A DNA stretch of 64,000 bases, taken from NCBI RefSeq assembly GCF_000230895.2, contig NC_016604.1:5766001-5830000 (forward strand). Reading direction: 5' to 3'. The stretch's first letter is position 1. The number at the start of each line of letters is the position of its first letter. The DNA comes from Mycolicibacterium rhodesiae NBB3. Lineage in GTDB: Bacteria; Actinomycetota; Actinomycetes; Mycobacteriales; Mycobacteriaceae. The notes under the pieces are model-generated. The model was not told the DNA's origin. It saw only the letters and a list, made by a program, of their open reading frames with translations, and made no database searches. Shown here piece after piece: positions 50,873 through 58,873 of the stretch. Both the position numbers and the translations under genes were made by a program.

Positions 50873-52407
50873 CAAGGGAGGCCTCACCTCCCGTCGTCAT
50901 CGTGGGAGCGGGCCCCACCGGCACCACCGCCGCGACCCTGTTGGCGCAGTTCGGAGTTGGCTGTCTGCTTCTGGACCGATGGTCCGCGGTCTACCCGCAG
51001 CCGCGTGCAGTACATCTGGACGACGAGATCTACCGTGTGCTCGCCCGGCTCGGCATCGCCGACGAGTTCGCCGCCATCTCGCGGCCCGCACACGGTCTGC
51101 GGCTTCTCGATCCCGCGCTGCGGGTGCTCGCCGAGTTCCGCCGCGATACCGCGCTGTCGGTCAACGGCTACCCGCAGGCGAACATGTTCGACCAACCCGA
51201 CCTCGAAACGCTGTTGCGAACCAATCTGAAGCGCTACCCCAGTGTCGAGGTGCGGGGCGACGCCGAAGTCACCAGCATTGCGGAGCGCAGCGACGGCCGG
51301 ATCCGGGTCACCTACGTCGACCGTGCCGACGACTCCCTCCACACCGTCGATACCGACTACGTGCTCGGCTGCGACGGGGCCAACAGTGTTGTGCGCGAAC
51401 AGATCAGCGTTCGCATGCACGATCTGAAGTTCGACCAGCGCTGGCTCGTCATCGACGCCGCCACCGAAACCGATCTCGGCCAGTGGGACGGCGTCCACCA
51501 GGTATGCGATCCGGTACGGGCAGGCACCTTCATGCGCATCGGACCGGCGCGGTACCGCTGGGAATTCCGGCTCCTGCCCGGCGAGACGGCCGACGGCTTC
51601 CGGACCATCGAGGCGCTGCGACCCCTGATCGCGCCGTGGACGTCGAACATCGCCGACGATGAGATCGAGTTGATTCGCGTCACCGAGTACACCTTTCGCG
51701 CGCGGATCGCCGGCCGATGGCGGCGCGGAAACGTCTTCCTGCTCGGTGACGCTGCACATCTCACCCCGCCGTTCATCGGCCAGGGACTCGGCGCGGGACT
51801 GCGCGACGCGGTGAACCTGGCGTGGAAACTGGCGGGCGTCATCGCGGGAGACCTCCCGCAGAGCGCACTGGACAGCTACGAGCAGGAGCGTAAACCACAC
51901 GCCAGAAGCATGATTAGGCTCGCACTGGCCGTCGGTTGGGCCATGACTGCCGGCGGGGACTTCGGCAACGCCGTCAGGCGGCTGTTCGTCACCCGCATGC
52001 GGCTGATCCCGGGGTTGCGCAAGAAGATCGTCGGCAGCCGCACACCGGCCCTGCACCGGTCGGCTTTCGTACGGCCGACGCATGTGCCCGGACAGCTCCC
52101 GGGGACGCTGTGCCCCAATCCGGTGGGTCTCGACGGCCGCCGACTCGACGAAATCCTCGGCAACGGGTTCGCCGTCGTCACGGTCACCCCGCCCACCGAT
52201 GCGCAGCGCTGCGACCTCGACGCTCGCGGCGCCGAGGTACACGTCGCTGCGCACGACTCCGTACTCGCCGATTGGCTGCGAAGCGGCCACGCCGCGGCGG
52301 CGATCATCCGCCCCGATCGCTCCGTCATGTGCGCCGGGCGCGATCTGCAGAAGCTCTGCGAACTCGTCCCGAACTTCCGGCACAGCAGGATCCGGTCCCA
52401 TGCTTAG
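50869..52407 (+). CDS. FAD-dependent aromatic monooxygenase (MhpA/PheA type)
   Basis: 512 residues. The N-terminal FAD motif is VIVGAGPTGTTAATLLAQFG, the GD motif GDAAHLTPPFIGQGLGAGLRD lies near residue 290, and DYVLGCDGANSVVR marks the class A flavin hydroxylase fold. It adds a hydroxyl to an aromatic ring using NAD(P)H and O2, in line with 3-hydroxyphenylpropionate or related hydroxylases. It is placed between the FAH gene and the P450, both coupled to it, so hydroxylation probably precedes ring cleavage. Confidence 0.85.
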   Translation: MTREASPPVVIVGAGPTGTTAATLLAQFGVGCLLLDRWSAVYPQPRAVHLDDEIYRVLARLGIADEFAAISRPAHGLRLLDPALRVLAEFRRDTALSVNGYPQANMFDQPDLETLLRTNLKRYPSVEVRGDAEVTSIAERSDGRIRVTYVDRADDSLHTVDTDYVLGCDGANSVVREQISVRMHDLKFDQRWLVIDAATETDLGQWDGVHQVCDPVRAGTFMRIGPARYRWEFRLLPGETADGFRTIEALRPLIAPWTSNIADDEIELIRVTEYTFRARIAGRWRRGNVFLLGDAAHLTPPFIGQGLGAGLRDAVNLAWKLAGVIAGDLPQSALDSYEQERKPHARSMIRLALAVGWAMTAGGDFGNAVRRLFVTRMRLIPGLRKKIVGSRTPALHRSAFVRPTHVPGQLPGTLCPNPVGLDGRRLDEILGNGFAVVTVTPPTDAQRCDLDARGAEVHVAAHDSVLADWLRSGHAAAAIIRPDRSVMCAGRDLQKLCELVPNFRHSRIRSHA

Positions 52408-53590
52408 ACGACGCAGCGATGTTGCCACCCACGGATCGAATCTCTACACCACCGAAGTCATCGTCAACCCCTACCCGCACTACAAAACTCTGCGCACACT
52501 CGGTCCCGTGGTCTGGTTGTCGAGACACCGCGTCTACGCGCTGCCGAGGTACGCCGAATGCAAAGCGGTGCTGCGAGACGACAAGACGTTCGTGTCCGGC
52601 AAGGGTGTGGCGCTCAACGCCCTGACAAATCGGCTGTCGAGGGGTACGACGCTGAGCAGTGACGGCGCCGAGCACGATCAGCGCCGCAAACTCGTCGCAC
52701 ATCGCTTGCTCCCTCGCGCGCTGCGAGCCATCGACGACGACGTGCGAGTGCAGGCGGCCCGGGTGGTCGAGACCGCTCTGACTCGGGGCGAGGTCGACGG
52801 CGTCGAGGACCTCGCCTATGCACTGCCGATGGCGGTCGTGCCCGACCTGATCGGATGGCCCCGCGAACAGCGCGCCCACCTCCTGCCATGGGGTGCAGCC
52901 ACGTTCGACGTCCTCGGCCCGATCAATCGACACGCGGTGAAAGCGTTGCCCGCGAGCCTTCGCATGCTGGCCTACGCCCGTCGCGTCGTGCGAGAGCGCA
53001 GTCTCATCGAGGGCAGTATCGGCCACGAGGTCCTGATCGCGGCCGACGACGGCAAGGTGGACCTGGCTGAATGCGCCCCGCTGATGATCGACTACATCGC
53101 CCCGTCGCTCGACACCACGATCAGCGCCATTTCGAATGCACTTCATCTGTTCGCCTGCCACCCCGACCAGTGGCAGCTGCTCAAGGCCGACCCCGGACTG
53201 ATTCCCAACGCGGTCAACGAGATCGTGCGCTACGAATCGCCGCTGCGGGCGTTCACTCGCAAAGTACGCACCAGCACGGAGGTCGCCGGACAGTCGATCC
53301 CCGAGGGAGCACGGGTCCTGGTCCTGTACTCCTCGGCCAACCGCGACGAGCGCGAATGGGACGCTCCGGACACGTTCGACATCACCCGCGACGCGACCCG
53401 CCACCTCGGGTTCGGACACGGTGCCCACGCGTGCGCGGGACAGGGCCTCGCACGGATGGAGACTCAGGCCATGCTGTCCGCACTTGTCGAGCGGGTCGAA
53501 CGGATCGAACCAGCCGGCACGCCGACGTGGGCCATCAACAACATCATCCGCCGACACGAACGGCTGCCGCTGAAACTGATCGCGAGTTGA
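52400..53590 (+). CDS. Cytochrome P450
   Basis: 396 residues from ATG 52400, which overlaps the monooxygenase stop by 8 bp. The heme motif is FGHGAHACAGQ with ligand Cys345. The ExxR helix is EIVRYES, and the PERF-like region follows (DTFDITRDATRH). The I-helix, normally A/G-G-x-D/E-T, reads APSLDTT here, so the usual Gly is replaced by Ser after a Pro. The substrate is unknown; the cluster suggests an aromatic or steroid-like compound. The open frame upstream overlaps the monooxygenase and is rejected. Confidence 0.85.
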   Translation: MLRRRSDVATHGSNLYTTEVIVNPYPHYKTLRTLGPVVWLSRHRVYALPRYAECKAVLRDDKTFVSGKGVALNALTNRLSRGTTLSSDGAEHDQRRKLVAHRLLPRALRAIDDDVRVQAARVVETALTRGEVDGVEDLAYALPMAVVPDLIGWPREQRAHLLPWGAATFDVLGPINRHAVKALPASLRMLAYARRVVRERSLIEGSIGHEVLIAADDGKVDLAECAPLMIDYIAPSLDTTISAISNALHLFACHPDQWQLLKADPGLIPNAVNEIVRYESPLRAFTRKVRTSTEVAGQSIPEGARVLVLYSSANRDEREWDAPDTFDITRDATRHLGFGHGAHACAGQGLARMETQAMLSALVERVERIEPAGTPTWAINNIIRRHERLPLKLIAS

Positions 53591-53621
53591 CCGGCACCGC
53601 GCCGGTGGATCGGGCCTGCGG

Positions 53622-54542
53622 TCAGCTCGCGGCCTTGATCACCGAGCCGCCGAACCGTTCGATCGTCTCGAGCACGTGGGCCAGATTGTCGCCGGGCAGC
53701 CCGACCTGCACCCACGTGACGCCAACCGCCGCAAGCTTTTCCAGACCGGCTAGATAGGCGTCGGCGTTGAAGTCCTCGCTGCCCGGGTTGCCGCCGGCGG
53801 CGTTGGTGAACGTGATATCGATTTCGGCGAAGTCCCGGTCCGCCGCATCGAACCTGCGGCGGAGATCGTCGACGCCCTCGGCCAGTGCGTCCTCATCCAT
53901 GACCGCGGTGCGCGCGGTCTGAGCGAGCATCGCAGGCGCCGGGAACGGGCACCAGCCGTCACCGTGGGCGACGACGCGTTTGCGCGCGGCGGCGGTGTTG
54001 CCACCGATCCAGATCGGCGGATGCGGCGTGCTCACCGGTCGCGGATGGGCAGTGATGCCCTTGGCACTGAAATGCCTCCCCTCGTAGGAGAAGTCATCAG
54101 TGGTCCAGATTCCCCGGATGACCTCGAGCGCCTCCTCGAACAACGCGGCACGTTCGTCGAAGTCCACACCCAACGCGGTGAACTCACGCTTCAGGTAGCC
54201 AACGCCGACCCCGAGTGTGAAGCGCCCGCCGGACAGCAGATCGAGGGTCGCTCCCGCCTTGGCCACCACGAACGGGTTGCGGTACGGCAGCACGACGATG
54301 TTCGGGATCAGCCGCAGCGACGAGGTGTGCGCCGCCGCGTACCCCATCGCCACGAACGGGTCCACCGCGTCGTGCCCGCCGGACTCCAGCCATCGCTGTG
54401 ACGGCGCCGGGTGGTCGGTGAATCCGAAGCCGTGGAAGCCGGCCGCCTCGGCCGCGGCCGCGACGGTGGCGATACCTGAGCCGGTCACGAGCTCCGGGTT
54501 GTACGGATGGCTGTGCATCGGATGGGTGAACGTGAACCGCAT
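53622..54542 (-). CDS. LLM-class F420-dependent oxidoreductase
   Basis: 306 residues from ATG 54542. TIM-barrel luciferase-like protein: HGFGFTDHPAPSQRW, SLRLIPNIVVLPYRNPFVVAKAGATLDLLSGGR and VGVGYLKREFTALGVDF. It is closest in layout to TIGR03619 (F420-dependent). It lies on the opposite strand to the rest of the cluster and is divergent from the MaoC-like gene across a palindrome, so it is probably controlled with it. Confidence 0.85.
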   Translation of the reverse strand: MRFTFTHPMHSHPYNPELVTGSGIATVAAAAEAAGFHGFGFTDHPAPSQRWLESGGHDAVDPFVAMGYAAAHTSSLRLIPNIVVLPYRNPFVVAKAGATLDLLSGGRFTLGVGVGYLKREFTALGVDFDERAALFEEALEVIRGIWTTDDFSYEGRHFSAKGITAHPRPVSTPHPPIWIGGNTAAARKRVVAHGDGWCPFPAPAMLAQTARTAVMDEDALAEGVDDLRRRFDAADRDFAEIDITFTNAAGGNPGSEDFNADAYLAGLEKLAAVGVTWVQVGLPGDNLAHVLETIERFGGSVIKAAS

Positions 54543-54594
54543 GTAGTGCTCCGCTTCCGCGCGGCCGAGCCGCGCATTCAACACTAGAACAATC

Positions 54595-54611
54595 TTCTCA
54601 ATTTCTGAGAA
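54595..54611. promoter_or_regulatory. TetR-like operator between the LLM and MaoC-like genes
   Basis: TTCTCA-ATTTC-TGAGAA, a perfect 6-5-6 palindrome in the 130-bp divergent gap. It resembles the palindrome at 48720-48737 (CTCA...TGAG core), so the same TetR may bind both. Confidence 0.5.
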
Positions 54612-54672
54612 TGTCGTTACCATGCGGTGCACGGAAAGTACAGCGTTTGCGCCGCAGAAGGGATCGCCGGAG

Positions 54673-55506
54673 ATGAGCGAAACGGTGATCGCCGGCCGGC
54701 ACGGGCCGTTCGGCGGCCACCTCGACCCGACGATGATCGCGCGGTACGCCGCGGCCACCGGCGACCGGACAGCCTCGGTGCTGGACGGACGTGCGACACC
54801 GTCGGTGTTCCCGGTCGTTCTGGTGTTCACCCCGAACGAGGCGGCCAGAAGCGACCTGCCCGAGTCGGTCTGGGAGCGCGTTCGCGGCGGCGTGCACGGG
54901 GCCCATGACATCGTCGTGCACCGACCCCTGATCCCCGGGGAGCCGCTGCAGACCTGGTCGCAGATCTCGGCGGTGCGGACCTCGCGGTCGGGCACCCAGG
55001 TCGTGATGCGGTTCGAACAGGTCGACGTCGACGGCGCGATCGCCGTCGAACAGTGGTGGACGATGGTGCTGCTCGGACTTCACGGGATCGCCGATCTCGG
55101 CAGTACGCCGGCGGAGCACCGCTTCCCTGACGACGCACGGGCACGTCCGGTGGGCAGCGCCGTGCATCACATCGACGGCGACGTCGCCCAACGGTATGCC
55201 GAGGTGTCCGGCGACTGGTCGGCGCATCACTTCGACATTGCCGCCGCACGCGCGGCCGGATTCGATTTCGTGTTCACCCACGGCCTGTGCACGATGGCGA
55301 TATGTGCGCATCGCATGCTCGAACTGGTGGGCATCGACGATCCGGGCCGGGTTCGGCGGATCGCCGCCCGGTTTGCGACGCCCACCCCGCTGGACTGCGA
55401 TCTGACAGTAAATGCCTTTGCCATATCGGAGAATTCGTACGCCTTCGAGGCCCACACGGACAGCACGACGACCATCACCCACGGACGATTGGAGCTGCGG
55501 TCATGA
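54673..55506 (+). CDS. MaoC-like (double hot-dog) enoyl-CoA hydratase
   Basis: 277 residues from ATG 54673 after AAGGGA. N-terminal FAS1-type dehydratase half (HLDPTMIARYAAATGD; VHGAHDIVVHRPLIPGEPL), then a C-terminal MaoC half with the catalytic hydratase segment YAEVSGDWSAHHFD and the FTHGLCTMA helix. The catalytic Asp is present, while the usual His is within DWSAHH. It would hydrate an enoyl-CoA. The downstream LLM gene overlaps it by ATGA. The open frame starting further upstream has no family features. Confidence 0.8.
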   Translation: MSETVIAGRHGPFGGHLDPTMIARYAAATGDRTASVLDGRATPSVFPVVLVFTPNEAARSDLPESVWERVRGGVHGAHDIVVHRPLIPGEPLQTWSQISAVRTSRSGTQVVMRFEQVDVDGAIAVEQWWTMVLLGLHGIADLGSTPAEHRFPDDARARPVGSAVHHIDGDVAQRYAEVSGDWSAHHFDIAAARAAGFDFVFTHGLCTMAICAHRMLELVGIDDPGRVRRIAARFATPTPLDCDLTVNAFAISENSYAFEAHTDSTTTITHGRLELRS

Positions 55507-56435
55507 GCAGGTGCGAGATCGGTGTCTATCTGCCCCAGATGGGCTTCACATACGAACAGATGTTGCACCGCACGCTGCGTTGTGAGCAGCTTGGCATCGA
55601 TTCGATCTGGCTTTACGACCACCTCTATGCGCCCGGTATGCCGGATTACCCGTCGATGGAGGCATGGACGCTGGCCACCGCGCTGCTCAGCCGGACCGAC
55701 CGCGTTCGGGTCGGACACATGGTGCTATGCAACCAGTTTCGCCATCCCGCAGTACTGGCGAAGATGGCGACGACGCTGGACCAGATCTCGGCGGGCAGGC
55801 TGGCACTCGGCATCGGTAGCGGGTCGATCGAGGACGAGCATGCTCGCCTTGGGTTGCCGTGGGGTACGTTCGCGCAGCGGTCGCAGCGTCTCGGTGAGAC
55901 GCTGCAGATCCTGCAACAGGCCTTCGCCGATGAGGTGATCGATTTCGCCGGAGAGCATTTCACCGTCAAGGACATGCCGATCAAGCCGGGGGCGGTGCAG
56001 CAGCCCGGGCCGCCGATCGTGGTCGGAGGGGTCGGCGAGAAGTACACCCTGCCGCTGGTCGCCCGCTACGCCGACGTCTGGAACGTCCCGACGTATGCCC
56101 TGGGCGAACTCGAACACAAGATCTCCGTATTGCGCTCGATCTGCGACGAGATCGGCCGCGACCCATCGACGATCGTGCTGTCGATCGAGGCGGTGATGGC
56201 GTTGGCGGCCGATGATGCGTCCCTGCCCGCCGTACGCGAACTCGCCGAGAAGCGTTTCGGGGTACCGGCATTCGGGCTGCACGAAGGCGGGCTGATCGGC
56301 ACTCCGTCCGCGATCGTCGACCGGTTGCACGAGCTGCAGGACATGGGGTTCGGTCAGATCGTGCTGTTCACTCATGACCGCGGGTCGGACGAGACGCTCA
56401 ACCTTCTCGCCGCCGAGGTGGTCGCAAAGCTCTAG
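55503..56435 (+). CDS. LLM-class F420-dependent oxidoreductase
   Basis: 310 residues from ATG 55503, which overlaps the MaoC stop by four bases. Luciferase-like TIM barrel: GIDSIWLYDHLYAPGMPDYP, SRTDRVRVGHMVLCNQFRHP, LALGIGSGSIEDEHARLGLPWG and VGGVGEKYTLPLVARYADVWN. It differs from the enzyme at 53622-54542 and so is a second F420-type reductase in the same cluster. Together with the MaoC-like hydratase it may act on a ring-cleaved CoA ester. Confidence 0.85.
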   Translation: MSRCEIGVYLPQMGFTYEQMLHRTLRCEQLGIDSIWLYDHLYAPGMPDYPSMEAWTLATALLSRTDRVRVGHMVLCNQFRHPAVLAKMATTLDQISAGRLALGIGSGSIEDEHARLGLPWGTFAQRSQRLGETLQILQQAFADEVIDFAGEHFTVKDMPIKPGAVQQPGPPIVVGGVGEKYTLPLVARYADVWNVPTYALGELEHKISVLRSICDEIGRDPSTIVLSIEAVMALAADDASLPAVRELAEKRFGVPAFGLHEGGLIGTPSAIVDRLHELQDMGFGQIVLFTHDRGSDETLNLLAAEVVAKL

Positions 56436-56516
56436 GTCGTCGTCCGCGCGAACGTGGGTTACCCGCACGCTCTCGTACCCTGATGCGTGCGTCAAGCTCA
56501 CACTCGGCGCAAGAAA

Positions 56517-57674
56517 CTAGCGCTTCGCCGGCGGCGCGTAAGCGGGTCGCCCGAGCCCCAGCGCATGTTGAGCGATCATGTTCCGGAAGACCTCGAGCGT
56601 GCCGCCGTAGATGCCGGTGGGCCCCGCCAACCGGAAGACGTATTCGGCTCCCCCGTCGGCCTGGGCACCCTGCGCATCGACGGGAAGCGTCGCGACCGCA
56701 CCTTGGATGTCCATGAGTTCCAGGGACACATCGCGCATCGTCTGCGCGTTGGCCACGCGGCCGAACATGTCCGGCGTGCTCATCGCCGCTTCCATCCGGG
56801 CGATGCCGCGGCCCAGTCGGTACTTCACCGCGTCGTCGTCGGGCCCCAGTGCGGCGACCTTGTCGATCGCCTCCGCCAGCAGAACGAGATGCTCGGCCAT
56901 GGCCGCGACCTTCTGCAGCCCGTCGGCTCCGCGCTCGACGGTGCCGTGCTCGTCGTTGAGCGCGTCCCGCAGGACGGTCCAGCCGCCATTGACCTCGCCG
57001 ATGCGGTACCTGTCGTCGACGCGGACATCGCTGTAGTAGGTGATGTTGGTGCGGTCACCGTCCACGGTGCGCAACGGCTGGATCTCGACGCCCTCAGAGT
57101 CCAATGGCACGAGGAACATGGTCAGGCTCTGATGTTTCGGCGCGTTCGGATCGGTGTTGGTGATGAGGAAGACGTAGGCGGCGTTCTGCGCGTTGGACGT
57201 GAACATCTTCGACCCGTTGATGATCCAGCCGTCACCGTCACGCACCGCACGCGTCTTGCACGTCGCGACATCGGACCCGCCTTCAGGCTCGGTGTAGCCG
57301 AGGCATAGTCGGATTCGTCCCGACAACGCCCGCTCCATCACCTCCGCCTTCAGCTCGTCGGAGCCGAAGTCGCGCACGGCCCTGGCGACCATCGCGGTCG
57401 TACCCCAGTGGAACCACGGTGTGTGCGCACGGCCGATCTCGAGATTCCAGAGCCGGCGCCGGAGACGACTGAAGCCGCCGTCGGCCTCGTCGGTGAACTC
57501 GGCGGCAAGGTAGCCGCGCTCACCGAGCGCGAGATGAACACCTTCGTCGAAGTTCTCGCCCGTCTCGCGGTCTCGCGCGATGACCTCGTCTGTCACCAGG
57601 GTCTTCAACAGTGCCCGAAGTTCGTCCCGAAAGGCCTGATCCTCGGGGGACAGTTCGACGCGGGAGAAGTCCAC
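56517..57674 (-). CDS. Acyl-CoA dehydrogenase, atypical active site
   Basis: 385 residues from GTG 57674. ACAD fold with TEPEGGSDVATCKT and the ISGxK-like INGSKMFTSNAQNAAYV. Near the C-terminus the usual YEGT catalytic Glu segment reads IYGGTLEVFRNMIAQ, so that Glu is Gly. Either another residue (the Glu in NDEHGTVERG) acts as base, as in isovaleryl/long-chain-type enzymes, or this is one half of a heteromer. Some mycobacterial sterol FadE pairs share one active site. It is divergent from the GAP-family gene with a recurrent motif between them. Confidence 0.8.
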   Translation of the reverse strand: MDFSRVELSPEDQAFRDELRALLKTLVTDEVIARDRETGENFDEGVHLALGERGYLAAEFTDEADGGFSRLRRRLWNLEIGRAHTPWFHWGTTAMVARAVRDFGSDELKAEVMERALSGRIRLCLGYTEPEGGSDVATCKTRAVRDGDGWIINGSKMFTSNAQNAAYVFLITNTDPNAPKHQSLTMFLVPLDSEGVEIQPLRTVDGDRTNITYYSDVRVDDRYRIGEVNGGWTVLRDALNDEHGTVERGADGLQKVAAMAEHLVLLAEAIDKVAALGPDDDAVKYRLGRGIARMEAAMSTPDMFGRVANAQTMRDVSLELMDIQGAVATLPVDAQGAQADGGAEYVFRLAGPTGIYGGTLEVFRNMIAQHALGLGRPAYAPPAKR

Positions 57675-57683
57675 TCTGGCAGC

Positions 57684-57711
57684 GTGACACTTTGCGATCC
57701 ATCTGTAAAGT
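57684..57711 (+). promoter_or_regulatory. Recurrent bipartite promoter motif before the GAP-family gene
   Basis: GTGACA (57684-57689), 16 bp, TAAAGT (57706-57711), preceded by ATCTG. The ATG at 57720 lies 8 bases after the second box, which fits a leaderless mRNA. On the minus strand the motif ends 9 bp before the acyl-CoA dehydrogenase start. Confidence 0.55.
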
Positions 57712-57719
57712 CACGTCTG

Positions 57720-58373
57720 ATGTGGTCCGTTCTGAGTCAGCTGCTCGCACCGGCGATGGTGGTCGCGATATCACCGTTCTCGATCATCGTCGCCATTGTT
57801 CTGGTGCTGCACACCGATCGCGCGCGGGCCAACGGCTGGGCATTCCTGGCGGGCCGACTGCTCGCGCTTGCCGCGGTCACGGTCGCATTCATGCAGGCAC
57901 CTCGCCTCATCGGCAACCTCAACCGACCGGTTTCGCCGCGGGTGCTGATCGGTGCCGGTGCGCTGCTCTTGATGATCGGCGTGTGGGTCTGGTTCCGGCG
58001 GGACCGCATGACCGAGGAGCCGCCGTGGCTGGCCAAGCTCACCCGACTCACTCCCATCGGCGCGGCGGTGATCGGGATGCTTCTCGTGGTGTCGAACCCG
58101 AAGATGTTGGCGGCCACCGCCGCAGCCGGACTGCTGATCGGCACGGCGAGCGTCAGCGTGGCGGGGGCAGGCGGCGCCGTCGTGTACTACTCCGTCGTCG
58201 CGAGTTCGACGGTCGCCGTCCCGGTACTCGCCTACGCGGCGGTCGGCTCGCGCGCCGATGACCAACTGACCCGGTTCAAGGCGTGGCTGCACCGGCACAG
58301 CGGAGTGGTCACGGCCGTCATCCTCGCGGCCGTCGGAATCGCCTTGCTTGTCATCGGAATCAGCGAGATTTAA
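57720..58373 (+). CDS. GAP-family (sulfolipid-addressing-like) membrane protein
   Basis: 217 residues with about six hydrophobic segments (LLAPAMVVAISPFSIIVAIVLVL, WAFLAGRLLALAAVTVAFM, VLIGAGALLLMIGVWVWF and three more). It matches the GAP/SfLAP family, whose M. tuberculosis member Sap helps export sulfolipid-1 precursor. The family works with MmpL-type transporters, none of which is in the window. The ATG is at 57720. An SRPBCC gene follows after 13 bp, and may be co-transcribed. Confidence 0.8.
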   Translation: MWSVLSQLLAPAMVVAISPFSIIVAIVLVLHTDRARANGWAFLAGRLLALAAVTVAFMQAPRLIGNLNRPVSPRVLIGAGALLLMIGVWVWFRRDRMTEEPPWLAKLTRLTPIGAAVIGMLLVVSNPKMLAATAAAGLLIGTASVSVAGAGGAVVYYSVVASSTVAVPVLAYAAVGSRADDQLTRFKAWLHRHSGVVTAVILAAVGIALLVIGISEI

Positions 58374-58386
58374 TACGAGAAGGAGC

Positions 58387-58872
58387 ATGATTTTGGGCAT
58401 CGTCACCACCAGCTCGGAGACGGCGTTCGACGTACCGCCCGAGGCGATCTACGACTTCGTGACCAACCCCGCCAACTGGACCAAGACGTACCCGGGCGGA
58501 CCCGATATCCGCAACCTTCCGGACCGGCTACCGCTTCAGGTCGGCGACACGTGGGACGAGGCGCATCCCGATCCGTCGAAGGACCGTGTTTTCACATGGC
58601 AGCTTTCGATGGCCGTGCGGCCGTCGCTGTTCGTCTTCAGTTCGGTGGGTCGCCTGGGCCACGACAGCCAGGGCAACGGCGGACTCGAAGGCCGCATGAC
58701 GATCGAGTACCACTTCACCCGACCCGGTGATGGTGTCACCCTGTTCGGCAGAACGATGACCATCGAGGCTTACCGGCATGCCCCGTTGACCGACGGCTTC
58801 TTCCGAATGGTGAACCCGTCCCACATCGACGCGTATCACGCCGCGGTCGCGCGGGAACTGTCCGCGACATAG
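58387..58872 (+). CDS. SRPBCC-family lipid-binding-like protein
   Basis: 161 residues from ATG 58387 after AAGGAG. The START-like SRPBCC fold is seen from SSETAFDVPPEAIYDFVTNPANW, the central strand region FTWQLSMAVRPSLFVFSSVG and the long C-terminal helix HIDAYHAAVARELS. Such proteins bind hydrophobic ligands in a deep cavity and may be cyclases or carriers. The function here is unknown. It lies directly after the GAP-family gene and 1 bp from the convergent esterase. Confidence 0.75.
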   Translation: MILGIVTTSSETAFDVPPEAIYDFVTNPANWTKTYPGGPDIRNLPDRLPLQVGDTWDEAHPDPSKDRVFTWQLSMAVRPSLFVFSSVGRLGHDSQGNGGLEGRMTIEYHFTRPGDGVTLFGRTMTIEAYRHAPLTDGFFRMVNPSHIDAYHAAVARELSAT

Positions 58873-58873
58873 G

